The notes: generated from the sequence alone by a model not told the origin. Shown: positions 1-8,800, counted from the stretch's first letter. The stretch is DNA of 64,000 nucleotides from Actinacidiphila guanduensis (GCF_900103985.1 NZ_FNIE01000005.1:62001-126000); one strand, 5' to 3'. A program made the numbers and translations.

Positions 1-213
1 GCGACGCCGTCGGCCGACTTCAGCGCGTTCTGGTTCGCGGTGCCGGTGCCGCGCCCGCTGTTCGCCGAGGACGGCAGCGGCGCGCAGATCGCCGAACTCA
101 CCCCTGGTACGTGGTACTTGGCGGTCGACCAGCGCGGGCAGGCGCTGGTCGCGCAGACGCAGGACGGTCGGCGCGGCGTGCTGCAGGACAGTAGCGGGAT
201 CCAGCGCGGCTGA
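1..213 (+). CDS. C-terminal end of an unrecognised protein (partial)
   Basis: An open frame runs in from the left edge and ends at a TGA at 211-213, giving 70 residues. The piece is hydrophilic and moderately charged, with no membrane segment or motif I can name, and ends in SSGIQRG. Codon use is typical of the neighbourhood, so it is very likely the real tail of a gene starting outside the window. The stop is followed directly by a T-rich stretch (tgattttttac), which may help end transcription. Function unknown. Confidence 0.6.
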   Translation, partial: ATPSADFSAFWFAVPVPRPLFAEDGSGAQIAELTPGTWYLAVDQRGQALVAQTQDGRRGVLQDSSGIQRG

Positions 214-431
214 TTTTTTACGGGGTTGGTGGCGGTCGGTTGCCCTTCGGCTTGGGCAGCCGGCCGTTTGCCTTGTGCGGGCGGGGTACTTGGGCTTCGC
301 CACCGGTCCGGAGGGGTGGTTGCCGCCCGCTCGGGACCGTCCAACGGCCTTGGCCGGTCGCGCAGTTCCTCCCCCAGAGCTTCGCCTGCATGGCGAGGTT
401 TTGAGTTCGTAAAGGGGGCAAGGCGGTTGGC
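214..431. repeat. Intergenic stretch with a streptomycete-type dispersed repeat
   Basis: This gene-free interval contains the string cgcgcagttcctccccc near 359-376. Its reverse complement shares the gcgcggggaactg core found twice in the 9680-9810 intergenic region. Such short GC-rich elements are common between streptomycete genes. The end of the interval provides the G-rich ribosome binding region of the next gene. Confidence 0.4.
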
Positions 432-719
432 ATGTCCAGACGTTACGGCGGCAACCCCGCCGCGGTGATCATCCTGGTCGCCGCAGACATCGCCTCGTTG
501 ATCCTGATTCTGTGGATCCTCTTCTTCCTGCTCGACGCGAACCGGGCGAACGACCTGGTCAACGCCGTTCATCATGCGGCGAACTGGCTGTCCGGCTGGT
601 CGCGCGACCTGTTCACACCCGACAACGCCGACTGGCGCACCGTGCTCAACTACGGCCTGCCCGCGGCGGTGTACCTCGTGGTCGCCCACGCGGTCGCCGG
701 CCGGGTCAACCGGGCCTGA
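432..719 (+). CDS. Small two-helix membrane protein
   Basis: This is a 95-residue protein with a hydrophobic helix at about residues 10-32 (AAVIILVAADIASLILILWI) and a second near 75-90 (LPAAVYLVVAHAVAG), separated by a hydrophilic loop of about 40 residues. A purine-rich stretch (aaagggggcaagg) precedes the ATG. It resembles small conserved membrane proteins of streptomycetes with no assigned role. It converges with the sensor kinase gene on the other strand. Gene call good; function unknown. Confidence 0.7.
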   Translation: MSRRYGGNPAAVIILVAADIASLILILWILFFLLDANRANDLVNAVHHAANWLSGWSRDLFTPDNADWRTVLNYGLPAAVYLVVAHAVAGRVNRA

Positions 720-756
720 ACCAGGGGCCGTTCACGCGGCCGCCGGTCAACTCCCG

Positions 757-1959
757 TCACACGGACGCGTCCTCCTGGACGGGCAGCACCGCGGTCACCC
801 GGAAGCCGCCGCCCTGGGCCGGACCCGACACCAGCGAGCCGCCCGCCGCGGCCAGCCGCTCGGTCAGCCCGCGCAGGCCCGTACCCGTGCGGTGCGGGCC
901 TGCCGGCCGCTCCCGCGCCGGGGCGCCCGTGCCGTTGTCGGTGATCGTCAGGTGCGCCCGGCCGCCGTCGGTGCGCAGCTCGATCGTCGTCCGCGTGGCA
1001 CCGCTGTGCCGTACGACGTTGGTGACGCCCTCGCGCACCACCCAGCCGAGCAGCGCCTCGGTCTGCGGCGGCAGCGGTGGCCCGGTCTCCTGCACCACGA
1101 CCTCGATGTCGGAGGCGGCCAGCGCCGAGCGGGCCCGGTCCAGCTCCGTGGACAGGCTGCCCTCGCGGTAGCCGGTGACGGCCTCGCGGATCTCGGTGAG
1201 CGCCTGGCGGCCCACGGACTCGATGTCGCCGATCTGGGTCAGGGCCGCGTCCAGGTCCCGCGGGGCCAGCCGCCGGGCCGCCTCGGACTTCACCACGACC
1301 ACCGACAGGGTGTGCCCGAGCAGGTCGTGGAGGTCGCGGGAAAAGCGCAGCCGCTCCTGCGCGACCGCCGAGCGGGCCAGCTCCTGGCGGGTCGCCCGCA
1401 GTTGGGCCACGGCCTGGAAGAGGGTGATGATCACCGAGACGACCAGGCCGGACAGGAAGGAGCCGTACGCCAGGCTCGCGGTGGACCAGAAGCCCCGGTG
1501 CTGCGCCCCCGAGACGGTGCCGGCGGCCGCGCTCACCGGGATCAGCATGAAGCCGAGCCGCCGCCGGCTGCGCGCCACGCTGCCGACGCCGAGCGAGACC
1601 AGCACGAAGAGCAGCAGGAAATTCCCGCCGTAGCCGATGGCGAGCACCAGCGCGAGGGCGCCCAGCGCGCACAGCAGCCGGAAGGGCAACGCCTCCTCGG
1701 CCCACCGCTCGCTGAAGGCCGTACGGATCGTGGTCACGTAGAGGGCGCAGAAGGCGGCGAGGGCGACCCCGGCGAGCCACGGGTCGGCCGTCTTCCCCTG
1801 CGCCACATCGGTGGCGGGTCCGGCGGCGAGCAGCACCCAGGGGACCAGCGCCTTGCCGTCCGGCATGCGCAGCTGGTCGATCTCCTCCTCGAAGCTGTTC
1901 GTCCGCCGCCACCAGGCCCTGCGGCGGCACTTCTCCCCGTCCGCGGCGTCCCTCGTCAT
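757..1959 (-). CDS. Sensor histidine kinase, HisKA_3 / DesK-LiaS type
   Basis: This 400-residue membrane sensor kinase should autophosphorylate on a histidine in response to an envelope signal. Residues about 35-185 hold several hydrophobic helices. A HisKA_3 dimerisation domain follows with the phospho-acceptor motif RDLHDLLGH (His about 211), then an HATPase domain with N-box NVVRHSG and glycine-rich motifs DNGTG and GTGLRGL. The ATG was chosen because it begins the conserved part; upstream in-frame codons read through non-coding sequence. NarL-type response regulators usually lie directly downstream of such kinases, but here the downstream neighbour is a convergent small membrane gene, so this is an orphan kinase in this window. 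Confidence 0.9.
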   Translation of the reverse strand: MTRDAADGEKCRRRAWWRRTNSFEEEIDQLRMPDGKALVPWVLLAAGPATDVAQGKTADPWLAGVALAAFCALYVTTIRTAFSERWAEEALPFRLLCALGALALVLAIGYGGNFLLLFVLVSLGVGSVARSRRRLGFMLIPVSAAAGTVSGAQHRGFWSTASLAYGSFLSGLVVSVIITLFQAVAQLRATRQELARSAVAQERLRFSRDLHDLLGHTLSVVVVKSEAARRLAPRDLDAALTQIGDIESVGRQALTEIREAVTGYREGSLSTELDRARSALAASDIEVVVQETGPPLPPQTEALLGWVVREGVTNVVRHSGATRTTIELRTDGGRAHLTITDNGTGAPARERPAGPHRTGTGLRGLTERLAAAGGSLVSGPAQGGGFRVTAVLPVQEDASV

Positions 1960-2176
1960 GTCATGTCCCCGTCTCGCTGTGCTGCGTGCGGCACCGCCCG
2001 CCACGGTACCGCCGCTCCCGGCGTACGCCCCGGTCACGGAGCCGGCGATGAGTTTCGGGCCGGGCCGGAGTCCGACCTGGGTGAGCGCCCGTGCCGGCTG
2101 CGTACGGCCGCCTACGGGCGCCGCGAAAAGGGCACCGGACGCACCGGACCGCACCAGAGACCCACGGAGGACGGCG

Positions 2177-2944
2177 ATGACCGCACCGCACGACAACACC
2201 GGGCGGCCGCCCGTTGTGGACCAGGACACCTGGCAGAAGGCCCGCGACGAGCTGCTGGTCCGCGAGAAGGCGCACACGCGGGAGGGCGACGCCATCGCCG
2301 CGGCCCGGCGCCGGCTGCCGATGGTGGAGTTCGACGGCACCGTGCGGGTGGTCGGGCCCGACGGCCCGGTCCCGTTCCTGGACCTCTTCCAGGGCCGCGA
2401 CGAACTGCTGGTCTACAAGCACATGTGGCACGACGGCGCTCCCCACCAGGGCCAGTGCGAGGGCTGCACCACCGCTGCCTGGGCCCTGAAGGACGCGGCC
2501 TACCTCAACGCGCGCGGTGTCTCGTTCGCCGTCGTGACCACCGGCCGCTGGGAGGAGGTGGCGCCCTATGTGGAGTTCATGGGCTATACCCAGCCCTGGT
2601 ACTCGGTGCGCGACATGCCCGAGCCGGTCGGCGGCGCGATGGGGCACCTCACCTCGTACCTGCGCGAGGGCGACCGCGCCTTCCGCACCTACAGCACGAC
2701 CGGCCGAGGCATCGAGGCGGCCAACGGCATGTTCGCGCTGCTCGACATGACGCCCTACGGCCGGGGCGAGGCGTGGCAGGACACCCCCGAGGGCTGGCCC
2801 GAGGGGGACAACGCCTGCTGGTACTGGCGCTCGGACGCCGACGGGAACGCCACCTGGGGCCCCACCAGCCGTCCCGTACCGCAGTGGACCCGGCCCGGCG
2901 CGACCCCGGTGACGACCCTCGGCCGCCAGGGGCACCACCACTGA
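2177..2944 (+). CDS. DUF899 thioredoxin-like protein
   Basis: This 255-residue protein matches the DUF899 family, which has a thioredoxin-like fold and no established reaction. Typical stretches are visible: YKHMWHDG, the cysteine pair GQCEGCTT at about residues 94-101, and a C-terminal block with YGRGEAWQDTPEGW and WGPTSRP. A GGAGG six bases before the ATG fixes the start. It is divergent from the sensor kinase with about 217 bases between, and is followed by a strong hairpin terminator, so it is probably monocistronic. Confidence 0.85.
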   Translation: MTAPHDNTGRPPVVDQDTWQKARDELLVREKAHTREGDAIAAARRRLPMVEFDGTVRVVGPDGPVPFLDLFQGRDELLVYKHMWHDGAPHQGQCEGCTTAAWALKDAAYLNARGVSFAVVTTGRWEEVAPYVEFMGYTQPWYSVRDMPEPVGGAMGHLTSYLREGDRAFRTYSTTGRGIEAANGMFALLDMTPYGRGEAWQDTPEGWPEGDNACWYWRSDADGNATWGPTSRPVPQWTRPGATPVTTLGRQGHHH

Positions 2945-2945
2945 G

Positions 2946-2988
2946 GTGACCCGGCCCAGGAGCGCAACGCGCCCCTGGGCCGGGTCAC
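2946..2988. terminator. Perfect 15-bp hairpin after the DUF899 gene
   Basis: An inverted repeat begins one base after the DUF899 stop codon. The arms are gtgacccggcccagg (2946-2960) and its exact complement (2974-2988), with a 13-base loop. There is only a short T pair after it, which is usual for streptomycete intrinsic terminators. It probably ends transcription from both sides, since the small gene on the other strand stops at 3026. Confidence 0.8.
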
Positions 2989-3025
2989 TTGAGGGTTGCT
3001 CGGAGCGCTTCGCGGCGCTCCGGCT

Positions 3026-3157
3026 TCAGTCCGTCTCCTCGCGGCGGTGGCGGCCGTGCGGCGCCGGTGCTTCCTGCGTCTCCTCCGCGGATGCCTCCCC
3101 GCGGTGGCGGCCCGCGGCCTGGTCGTCCATGTGCTCGGCCGTGCGTGCGTCCGACAT
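3026..3157 (-). CDS. Very small hydrophilic protein with HGRHRR tail
   Basis: This short frame codes 43 residues rich in Glu, Ala, Arg and His, ending in PHGRHRREETD. Short streptomycete proteins with GRHR-type C-termini are common in this family of genomes. ggaag lies just before the ATG. The frame extends further upstream in an unlikely amino-acid composition, so this start is the more plausible one. Function unknown; moderate confidence that it is translated. Confidence 0.45.
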   Translation of the reverse strand: MSDARTAEHMDDQAAGRHRGEASAEETQEAPAPHGRHRREETD

Positions 3158-3328
3158 CTTCCGTGCTCCCCGTACCCGAAAATTCCGTGCGTTCCGGTGC
3201 TGCACCGCCGGACCCACCCGCGCCTGCCCATGGCACGCTCACGCAGGGTGGTCACCCCTGACGGCGCGGGTGAGTCTACCGAGCCGCGCCGACACCGTGA
3301 TCACGGGGTCCTGCGGCCCGGACGCCCT

Positions 3329-5242
3329 TCACGCGACCGGACTCAACGGGGCCTGCTGCAACGGCAGGACGGACAGTGTGCGGCGGGCCGGCCGCGTCGC
3401 CGGGGCGGCCGCGGCGGCGGGCAGCGCCGGGCGTGGGGCCGCCGCCGGCAGGACCGGACGGGTGCGCCGGGCCCGGCCGCGCGGCGGGACCGGCGGAGGC
3501 GGCGGGTCGTACGGGTGCAGCGCCGGGGGCGCGGCCGGCAGCCGCAGCGGGGCCGAGGGCAGCCACACCGCGGTGGGCCCCAGCCAGCCGGGCGGCGTGG
3601 CCCGCCAGTGCAGCTCGCGGTCGCCCGGCCGCCACAGCGCGAGCCAGCGGGCGCCGCCGGGCACCTCGCAGTGCAGGGCGAGCACGGCCGACTCGGGGCT
3701 GAGGAAGTTGCCCGGCTGCACGGCCAGCGGCGTCAGCCGCGCCCCCGGCATCCGCAGCGCCTCGGGGAACCGGACGGGGTGCCGGCTGCCGAGGACGCCC
3801 CAGCCGAGCCGCGCCTCCCCGGCGGCGTCACTGCGTACGATCATCAGCCCGCTGTCCGGGTCGGCGAGCAGCAGCCGGTCCTCGCTCTCCTCGGTGAGCT
3901 GGAGCAGCGGGCTGACCGTGCCGGTGTGCAGGTCGACGGCGACCGCCTTCGTCCGCCCGCCCAGCTCCCGGTCGAGCGCCAGCAGCCGCCCGGCCCGGTC
4001 CAGCCACACCCCGCCGCCGCACCGCCCGGCCACCCGCGCGACCTGCACCGGCACGCCCGCCGGGGTACCGCACACCATCCACACGGTGGTCTCCTCGCCG
4101 TCCCAGCAGGTGGCGTACGCGCCGGCGGCCGGGGGCGGCAGCAGCCGGACCTCGCGCCCGGCGAGCGAGCCGAGGGGCTGCTGCCCGGTGCCGGCGCCGG
4201 AGGGGTAGAGCAGGGCGAGGTCGGTCCGCTTCTCGGGGCGGGCGGCCCGCGCGGCGGCGGGGCCCTCGGGTGTCTCGGCTGCTCCGGGTTCCTCCGGCTC
4301 CCGGGCGACCAGGACGCGGCCGTCGGGCAGCGGCAGCACCTGCGTGCCGGGCCGCTCGGGCTGCGGGCCGGGCAGGGCGACGGTGTACGGCTCGGGCCCG
4401 TCGAGCGACCAGCGCTCCACGAACCAGCCGCCCCCGCCCTCGCCCTCGTCGTCCCCCGCCGCCTCCGCGAGGCAGGCCGCGTACGACCCGTCCCCGGCCA
4501 CACCGAAACCGACCCGGCGCCGGACGGCGACCCCGCCGCCGAGAGCCGCCGGGGGAGTGGCGAACCGTTCCTCCACAGCCTCGGTGACGAGGTCGATGCT
4601 CACGGCAACGGGCGCTATGTCGGTGGGGTGTGCGGCGGTGGAGGGTGCTGCGGTGGGTTGGGCGCCGATGGCCGGGAGGGCAGTGGGGTGTGCGGCGGCT
4701 TTCGGCTGCGGGGTCACCGCGTCTTCCACGCGGGGTGCGCTCGACGGCGGCCCGGCCACGCCCGTCTGCAGGGGTGTGCCCGCCTGCTCGGCCGCCTCCG
4801 TGGGACGTGCCTGCTCCCCCTGCCCGGGCGGGTCCGCTCGCCGGTGACCGCGTGTCCGTGCGGCTCCATCTGGCGGCTGCGGCTCGCTCGTCCGGCCACC
4901 CGTGTCCGCACGGCGTTTTCCGCTCGCCTGCCCGGGGTCGCTCACGGGCTCCGCCGGGGCATTCGGTGACGTCGTCGCGTTCATCGTCGCCGAGTTCTCG
5001 GGGGCGGGCTGCTCCTGCGGTGCCGACAGCGGACGCCGCCGGCGGCCGGGGCCGCGCTTGGGGTCCTGCTTGGGCGCGGCGGACGCGTGCCTGCCCCCGT
5101 GGCCGCTCGCGTTTCCGCCGGCGCGGTCGGAGCCGTGGTCGGTCCCGGGGCCGGTCCCGCGCGCGGCGGCGTGGCCGTTGCCCTGCCCGGTCCCGTGCTC
5201 GGCGGGCCGCCCGGTCGTCTGCTTGCTCGTGTCGACAGTCAT
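3329..5242 (-). CDS. Large conserved hypothetical protein with disordered front and propeller-like body
   Basis: This is a 637-residue protein. The first 230 residues are low complexity, rich in Gly, Pro, Ala and charged residues. Residues about 235-590 are ordered, with repeated beta-strand-like motifs such as LPLPDGRVLVA, GGGVWLDRAGRLLALD and DRLLLADPDSGLMIV, which suggest a beta-propeller fold. The last 45 residues are again Pro/Ala/Arg rich. No signal peptide or catalytic motif was seen. A GGAGG about 10 bases before the ATG supports the start. It is divergent from the Nif3-like gene. Function unknown. Confidence 0.75.
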   Translation of the reverse strand: MTVDTSKQTTGRPAEHGTGQGNGHAAARGTGPGTDHGSDRAGGNASGHGGRHASAAPKQDPKRGPGRRRRPLSAPQEQPAPENSATMNATTSPNAPAEPVSDPGQASGKRRADTGGRTSEPQPPDGAARTRGHRRADPPGQGEQARPTEAAEQAGTPLQTGVAGPPSSAPRVEDAVTPQPKAAAHPTALPAIGAQPTAAPSTAAHPTDIAPVAVSIDLVTEAVEERFATPPAALGGGVAVRRRVGFGVAGDGSYAACLAEAAGDDEGEGGGGWFVERWSLDGPEPYTVALPGPQPERPGTQVLPLPDGRVLVAREPEEPGAAETPEGPAAARAARPEKRTDLALLYPSGAGTGQQPLGSLAGREVRLLPPPAAGAYATCWDGEETTVWMVCGTPAGVPVQVARVAGRCGGGVWLDRAGRLLALDRELGGRTKAVAVDLHTGTVSPLLQLTEESEDRLLLADPDSGLMIVRSDAAGEARLGWGVLGSRHPVRFPEALRMPGARLTPLAVQPGNFLSPESAVLALHCEVPGGARWLALWRPGDRELHWRATPPGWLGPTAVWLPSAPLRLPAAPPALHPYDPPPPPVPPRGRARRTRPVLPAAAPRPALPAAAAAPATRPARRTLSVLPLQQAPLSPVA

Positions 5243-5424
5243 GTCCGTCCGTCACCTCCAGTCACTGGACCGTAGTTTTCCTATGTGCGGATGATCGCCG
5301 TGAGTGAGGACACTTCACCCGTAAGGGTGTCCGTGGGCCGGAAGGGACGGCACTGCCACGGGCGTTGTGGTTCGCTCCGCGCACGCTTCCCGGTGGCGCG
5401 GCCGGGGCGGGTAACCTTCGTGTC

Positions 5425-6342
5425 GTGCCCGTCCCCACCGTCTCCGATGTGATCGCCGAGCTCGACGCCCTCTGGCCGCCGGAGCTGGCCGAGTCATGGG
5501 ACGCGGTCGGCCTGGTGTGCGGGGACCCGGCTGCCGAGGTCCGGCGCGTGCTCTTCGCCGTCGACCCGGTGCCGGAGGTCGCCGCCGAGGCGGTGCGCCT
5601 GGGCGCGGACCTGCTTGTCACCCACCACCCGCTCTACCTGCGGGGCACCACCAGCGTCGCCCCCGTCGGCCCGGCCGGGTTCAAGGGCCGGGTGGTGCAC
5701 GAGCTGATCCAGGCCGGTGCCGCCCTGCTCGTCGCGCACACCAACGCCGACCGTGCCGACCCCGGCGTGTCCGACGCGCTCGCAGCCGCCGTCGACCTGC
5801 GGGTCACCGGCCCGCTGGTGCCCGACACCACCGACCCGGCCGGCCGCCGCGGCCTGGGCCGGGTGTGCGAGCTCGACGCCCCGCTGACCCTCGCCGAGTT
5901 CGCCGCCCGCGCCGCCCACGGCCTGCCCCGTACCGCCGGCGGCCTGCGGATCGCCGGCGACCCCGAGGCGCCCGTCCGGACCGTCGCGGTGTGCGGGGGC
6001 TCCGGCGACAGCCTGTTCGCCGAGGTCCGCGCCGCCGGGGTGGACGTCTTCCTCACCGCCGACCTGCGCCACCACCCGGCCGCCGAGGCCCGTGAGGCCG
6101 GCCCGCCCTTCCTGGTCGACGCCGCGCACTGGGCCACCGAGTGGCCGTGGTGCGAGCAGGCCGCCGCCCAGCTGGACGAGATCTCCGACCGGCACGGCTG
6201 GGCGCTGCGCACCCATGTCTCGCACGCCGTCACCGACCCGTGGACGGCGCACGCGCCCTCGACCTCGCCGGCCCCCGCCGGCAGCTCTTCCCCCGGCGCC
6301 ATCGGCGCCCCGCCATCTAGCAGCCCAGGAGCCCCCCGCTGA
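5425..6342 (+). CDS. Nif3-like dinuclear metal centre protein
   Basis: This 305-residue protein belongs to the Nif3 / GTP cyclohydrolase I type 2-like family, hexameric proteins with a two-metal site and unclear physiological role. Metal-site features are visible: the HHP motif in VTHHPLYLRG, HTNADRA, and near the C-terminus DAAHWATEWP. The GTG start reproduces the usual family N-terminus (PVPTVSDVIAELDALWPPE); an upstream in-frame ATG would add sequence atypical of the family. The last 35 residues are Pro/Ser rich. The stop codon overlaps the CTG start of the next gene, so the two are probably translationally coupled. Confidence 0.92.
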   Translation: MPVPTVSDVIAELDALWPPELAESWDAVGLVCGDPAAEVRRVLFAVDPVPEVAAEAVRLGADLLVTHHPLYLRGTTSVAPVGPAGFKGRVVHELIQAGAALLVAHTNADRADPGVSDALAAAVDLRVTGPLVPDTTDPAGRRGLGRVCELDAPLTLAEFAARAAHGLPRTAGGLRIAGDPEAPVRTVAVCGGSGDSLFAEVRAAGVDVFLTADLRHHPAAEAREAGPPFLVDAAHWATEWPWCEQAAAQLDEISDRHGWALRTHVSHAVTDPWTAHAPSTSPAPAGSSSPGAIGAPPSSSPGAPR

Positions 6343-7082
6343 ACGCCGCGCCCGCCGATCAGATCCGCCTCCTCGAAGTCCAGGCCCTCGACTCGCGCAT
6401 CGCGCAGCTGGAGCACCGGCGCAGGAACCTGCCCGAGCACGCCGAGCTGGAGCAGCTGGGCGCCGACCTCGCGCAGCTGCGCGACCTGCTGGTCGCCGCC
6501 CGCACCGAGGACAGCGACACCGCCCGCGAGCAGACCAAGGCCGAGCAGGACGTCGACCAGGTCCGCCAGCGGGCCGTCCGCGACCAGCAGCGCCTGGACT
6601 CCGGGATGGTCACCTCCCCGAAGGACCTGGAGAACCTGCAGCGCGAACTCGCCTCGCTCGCCAAGCGCCAGTCCGACCTGGAGGACGTCGTCCTGGAGGT
6701 CATGGAGCGCCGGGAGGCCGCCCAGGAGCGCGCCGCCGAGCTGGCCGGGCGGGTGGAGTCGCTGGAGGCCAAGGTCGTGGAGGCCGAGCAGCGCAAGACG
6801 GCCGCACTGGAGGCGATCGACGCGGAGGGCTTCTCCGTGGCCAAGGACCGCGAGGTGCTGGCCGCCGAGGTTCCCGCCGACCTGATCAAGCTGTACGACA
6901 AGCTGCGCGCCCAGCAGGGCGGGGTCGGCGCCGCCCGGCTCTACCAGAAGCGCTGCGAGGGCTGCCGGCTGGAGCTGAACATCACCGAGCTCAACGAGCT
7001 GCGCGCGGCTCCCGCGGACGAGGTCGTGCGGTGCGAGAACTGCCGCCGCATCCTGGTGCGCACGGCGGAGTCGGGGCTGTAG
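6339..7082 (+). CDS. Coiled-coil protein with C-terminal zinc ribbon (C4 type)
   Basis: This 247-residue protein has a long central coiled coil (about residues 15-175, rich in Glu, Arg, Gln and Leu heptads) and a C-terminal zinc ribbon with Cys pairs in RCEGCRLELN and RCENCRRILV. It corresponds to the conserved actinobacterial zinc-ribbon protein that follows Nif3; suggested roles include nucleic acid binding, but none is established. The frame reaches back to a CTG whose last bases form the TGA of the Nif3 gene (CTGA), giving the family N-terminus NAAPADQIRLLE. The CTG start is rare but supported by homologous gene structure. Confidence 0.88.
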   Translation: MNAAPADQIRLLEVQALDSRIAQLEHRRRNLPEHAELEQLGADLAQLRDLLVAARTEDSDTAREQTKAEQDVDQVRQRAVRDQQRLDSGMVTSPKDLENLQRELASLAKRQSDLEDVVLEVMERREAAQERAAELAGRVESLEAKVVEAEQRKTAALEAIDAEGFSVAKDREVLAAEVPADLIKLYDKLRAQQGGVGAARLYQKRCEGCRLELNITELNELRAAPADEVVRCENCRRILVRTAESGL

Positions 7083-7086
7083 GGCG

Positions 7087-7812
7087 GTGGCGGAGGGTTC
7101 CGCGGGCGCTGCCACAGAGGGGGATGCCAGCTCGGGTGGCGTTGCCTCGGCCGGAGGCGCGGCTGCCGGCGGGGGCGCTCCCGATCCGGCGGCGCCGACC
7201 CGGTTCGTGCTGCTGCGTCACGGTGAGACGGCGCTGACGGGGGAGAAACGCTTCTCCGGCAGCGGCGGCAGCGACCCCGACCTCTCCGCGCTCGGCCGTG
7301 AGCAGGCCGAGCGGGCCGCGCGCGAACTGGCCGGGTACGGCGGCGGCATCGACGCGGTGGTCAGCTCGCCGCTGGCCCGCTGCCGGCAGACCGCCGCCGT
7401 GGCCGCCGCCCGGCTCGGGCTGGACGTCACGGTCGAACCCGGCTTGCGCGAGACGGACTTCGGCGTCTGGGACGGGCTGACCTTCGCCGAGGTACAGGCG
7501 CAGCACGGTGAGTCGATGGCCGCCTGGCTCGGTTCCGCCACGGCGCCGCCGCCCGGCGGGGAGAGCTTCGCGGCCGTCGGCGAGCGGGTGGCCCGTACCC
7601 GGGACGCCCTGCTGGACGCCCACCGCGGCCGCACCCTGCTGCTGGTCAGCCACGTCACGCCGATCAAGTGCCTGGTCCAACTCGCCCTGGGCGCCCCCTT
7701 CGAGGCGCTCTTCCGGATGTACCTGGCGCCGGCGGCGCTGTGCGAGGTGGCCTACTACCCGGACGGCAACGCGTCCGTCCGCTACGTCAACGCGACCGCG
7801 CACCTGCGGTAG
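7087..7812 (+). CDS. Histidine phosphatase (phosphoglycerate mutase-like), RNase H half missing
   Basis: This 241-residue protein has the histidine phosphatase signature LLRHGE near residues 40-45 and the second catalytic His in VSHVTPIK. In streptomycetes, the gene after the zinc-ribbon protein normally encodes a bifunctional protein of roughly twice this size, with an N-terminal RNase HI domain and this phosphatase domain joined by an Ala/Gly/Glu linker. Here only a 35-residue Ala/Gly/Ser-rich segment precedes the phosphatase, and the GTG start lies four bases after the previous stop, leaving no room for RNase H. It may be an acid phosphatase acting on an alpha-ribazole-phosphate-like or other small phosphate ester. 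Confidence 0.9.
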   Translation: MAEGSAGAATEGDASSGGVASAGGAAAGGGAPDPAAPTRFVLLRHGETALTGEKRFSGSGGSDPDLSALGREQAERAARELAGYGGGIDAVVSSPLARCRQTAAVAAARLGLDVTVEPGLRETDFGVWDGLTFAEVQAQHGESMAAWLGSATAPPPGGESFAAVGERVARTRDALLDAHRGRTLLLVSHVTPIKCLVQLALGAPFEALFRMYLAPAALCEVAYYPDGNASVRYVNATAHLR

Positions 7813-7859
7813 TCGCCGGGCGTGCGCGCCAACGGCCCGGCCGCTTGGGTGCTTTGCGG

Positions 7860-8114
7860 CTACGCGGTGAAGTACACCCGCACCCGGCCCGCGTTGCCCG
7901 GATCGGACTCGCGGCGGACATAGAGCTTCTTGATGTGCTTCTGGTCCAGGAAGCTCAGCACCCGAGCCTTGAGCCGGCCGGTCCCCTTGCCGGGGATGAT
8001 CTCCGCCACCGGGACACCGGCGTTGGCGGCCCGCAGGAGGAACTGGCGCATCGCCAGGTCGATGTCGCGGTTGCTGCGGAAGATCGGGTGCAGATCGAGC
8101 GTCATGGTCGCCAT
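7860..8114 (-). CDS. Small Smr-domain protein (MutS2 C-terminal-like)
   Basis: This 84-residue protein is a stand-alone Smr domain. It opens with LDLHP, contains IIPGKGTGRLKARV in place of the usual HGKGxG loop (His replaced by Pro), and ends in RVRVYFTA. Smr domains bind or cleave nucleic acids in MutS2 and related proteins, but the small actinobacterial version has no proven activity. It converges with the phosphatase gene and precedes the aldolase gene on the same strand only loosely. Confidence 0.85.
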   Translation of the reverse strand: MATMTLDLHPIFRSNRDIDLAMRQFLLRAANAGVPVAEIIPGKGTGRLKARVLSFLDQKHIKKLYVRRESDPGNAGRVRVYFTA

Positions 8115-8164
8115 CGGCTTCCTCCTGCTGCGGTCGATACCCGTACCCTACGGCGGCTGTCCTC

Positions 8165-8800
8165 TCAGGCGCCCAACCCTGCGGCCTTGCGGGCCAGTTC
8201 CTCGACCGTGTCCCACGCCTTCGCGCGCAGCGCGTCCTTGGGGAGCATCCAGGTGCCGCCCACGCAGGCGACGTTGGGCAGGTCGAGGTAGCGGGGCGCG
8301 CACGCGGCGTCGATCCCGCCGGTCGGGCAGAAGCGGGCCTCGGGGAGCGGGGAGGTGAGCGCCTTCAGGTAGGGAGCGCCGCCGGCGGCCTCCGCGGGAA
8401 AGAACTTCATGTCGTGGACGCCGCGTTCGAGCAGGGCGACGACCTCCGAGGCGGTGGACACACCGGGCAGGAACGGCAGCCCCGAGTCCTGCATCGCGTC
8501 CACCAGCCGCCCGGTCCACCCCGGGCTCACCAGGAACCGCGCGCCCGCCGTCTTCGCCGCCGCCACCTGCTGCGGCCCCAGGACGGTCCCGGCCCCGACG
8601 ACCGCCTCCGGCACGGCCTCCGCGATCGCCTCGATCACCCCGAGCGCGGCCGGCGTCCGCAACGTCACCTCGACCACCGGCAGCCCCCCGCGCACCAGCG
8701 CCCGGGCCAACGGCACCGCGTCCGCGGCGTCCTCCAGCACGACGACGGGCACGACGGGAGGAAGGGCCTCAACCCCGAGAAACGCGTCCACGGCGCTCAT
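8165..8800 (-). CDS. eda: KDPG/KHG aldolase
   Basis: This 211-residue class I aldolase would split 2-keto-3-deoxy-6-phosphogluconate into pyruvate and glyceraldehyde 3-phosphate in the Entner-Doudoroff or hexuronate pathway. Family motifs include VVEVTLRTPAAL with the catalytic Glu, GAGTV, FLVSPG, the Schiff-base lysine in HDMKFFPAE, and FCPTGGI. The ATG at MSAVDAF gives normal family length; an upstream TTG would add 16 atypical residues. It lies alone between Smr and the DUF4241 gene, both on the minus strand. Confidence 0.92.
   Translation of the reverse strand: MSAVDAFLGVEALPPVVPVVVLEDAADAVPLARALVRGGLPVVEVTLRTPAALGVIEAIAEAVPEAVVGAGTVLGPQQVAAAKTAGARFLVSPGWTGRLVDAMQDSGLPFLPGVSTASEVVALLERGVHDMKFFPAEAAGGAPYLKALTSPLPEARFCPTGGIDAACAPRYLDLPNVACVGGTWMLPKDALRAKAWDTVEELARKAAGLGA

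Noticed and set aside
574..2949. 791-residue plus-strand open frame
   Set aside because: It runs antisense to the sensor kinase and out of frame with the DUF899 gene; composition is Arg/Pro/Gly rich without any domain, as expected of a GC-skew artefact.
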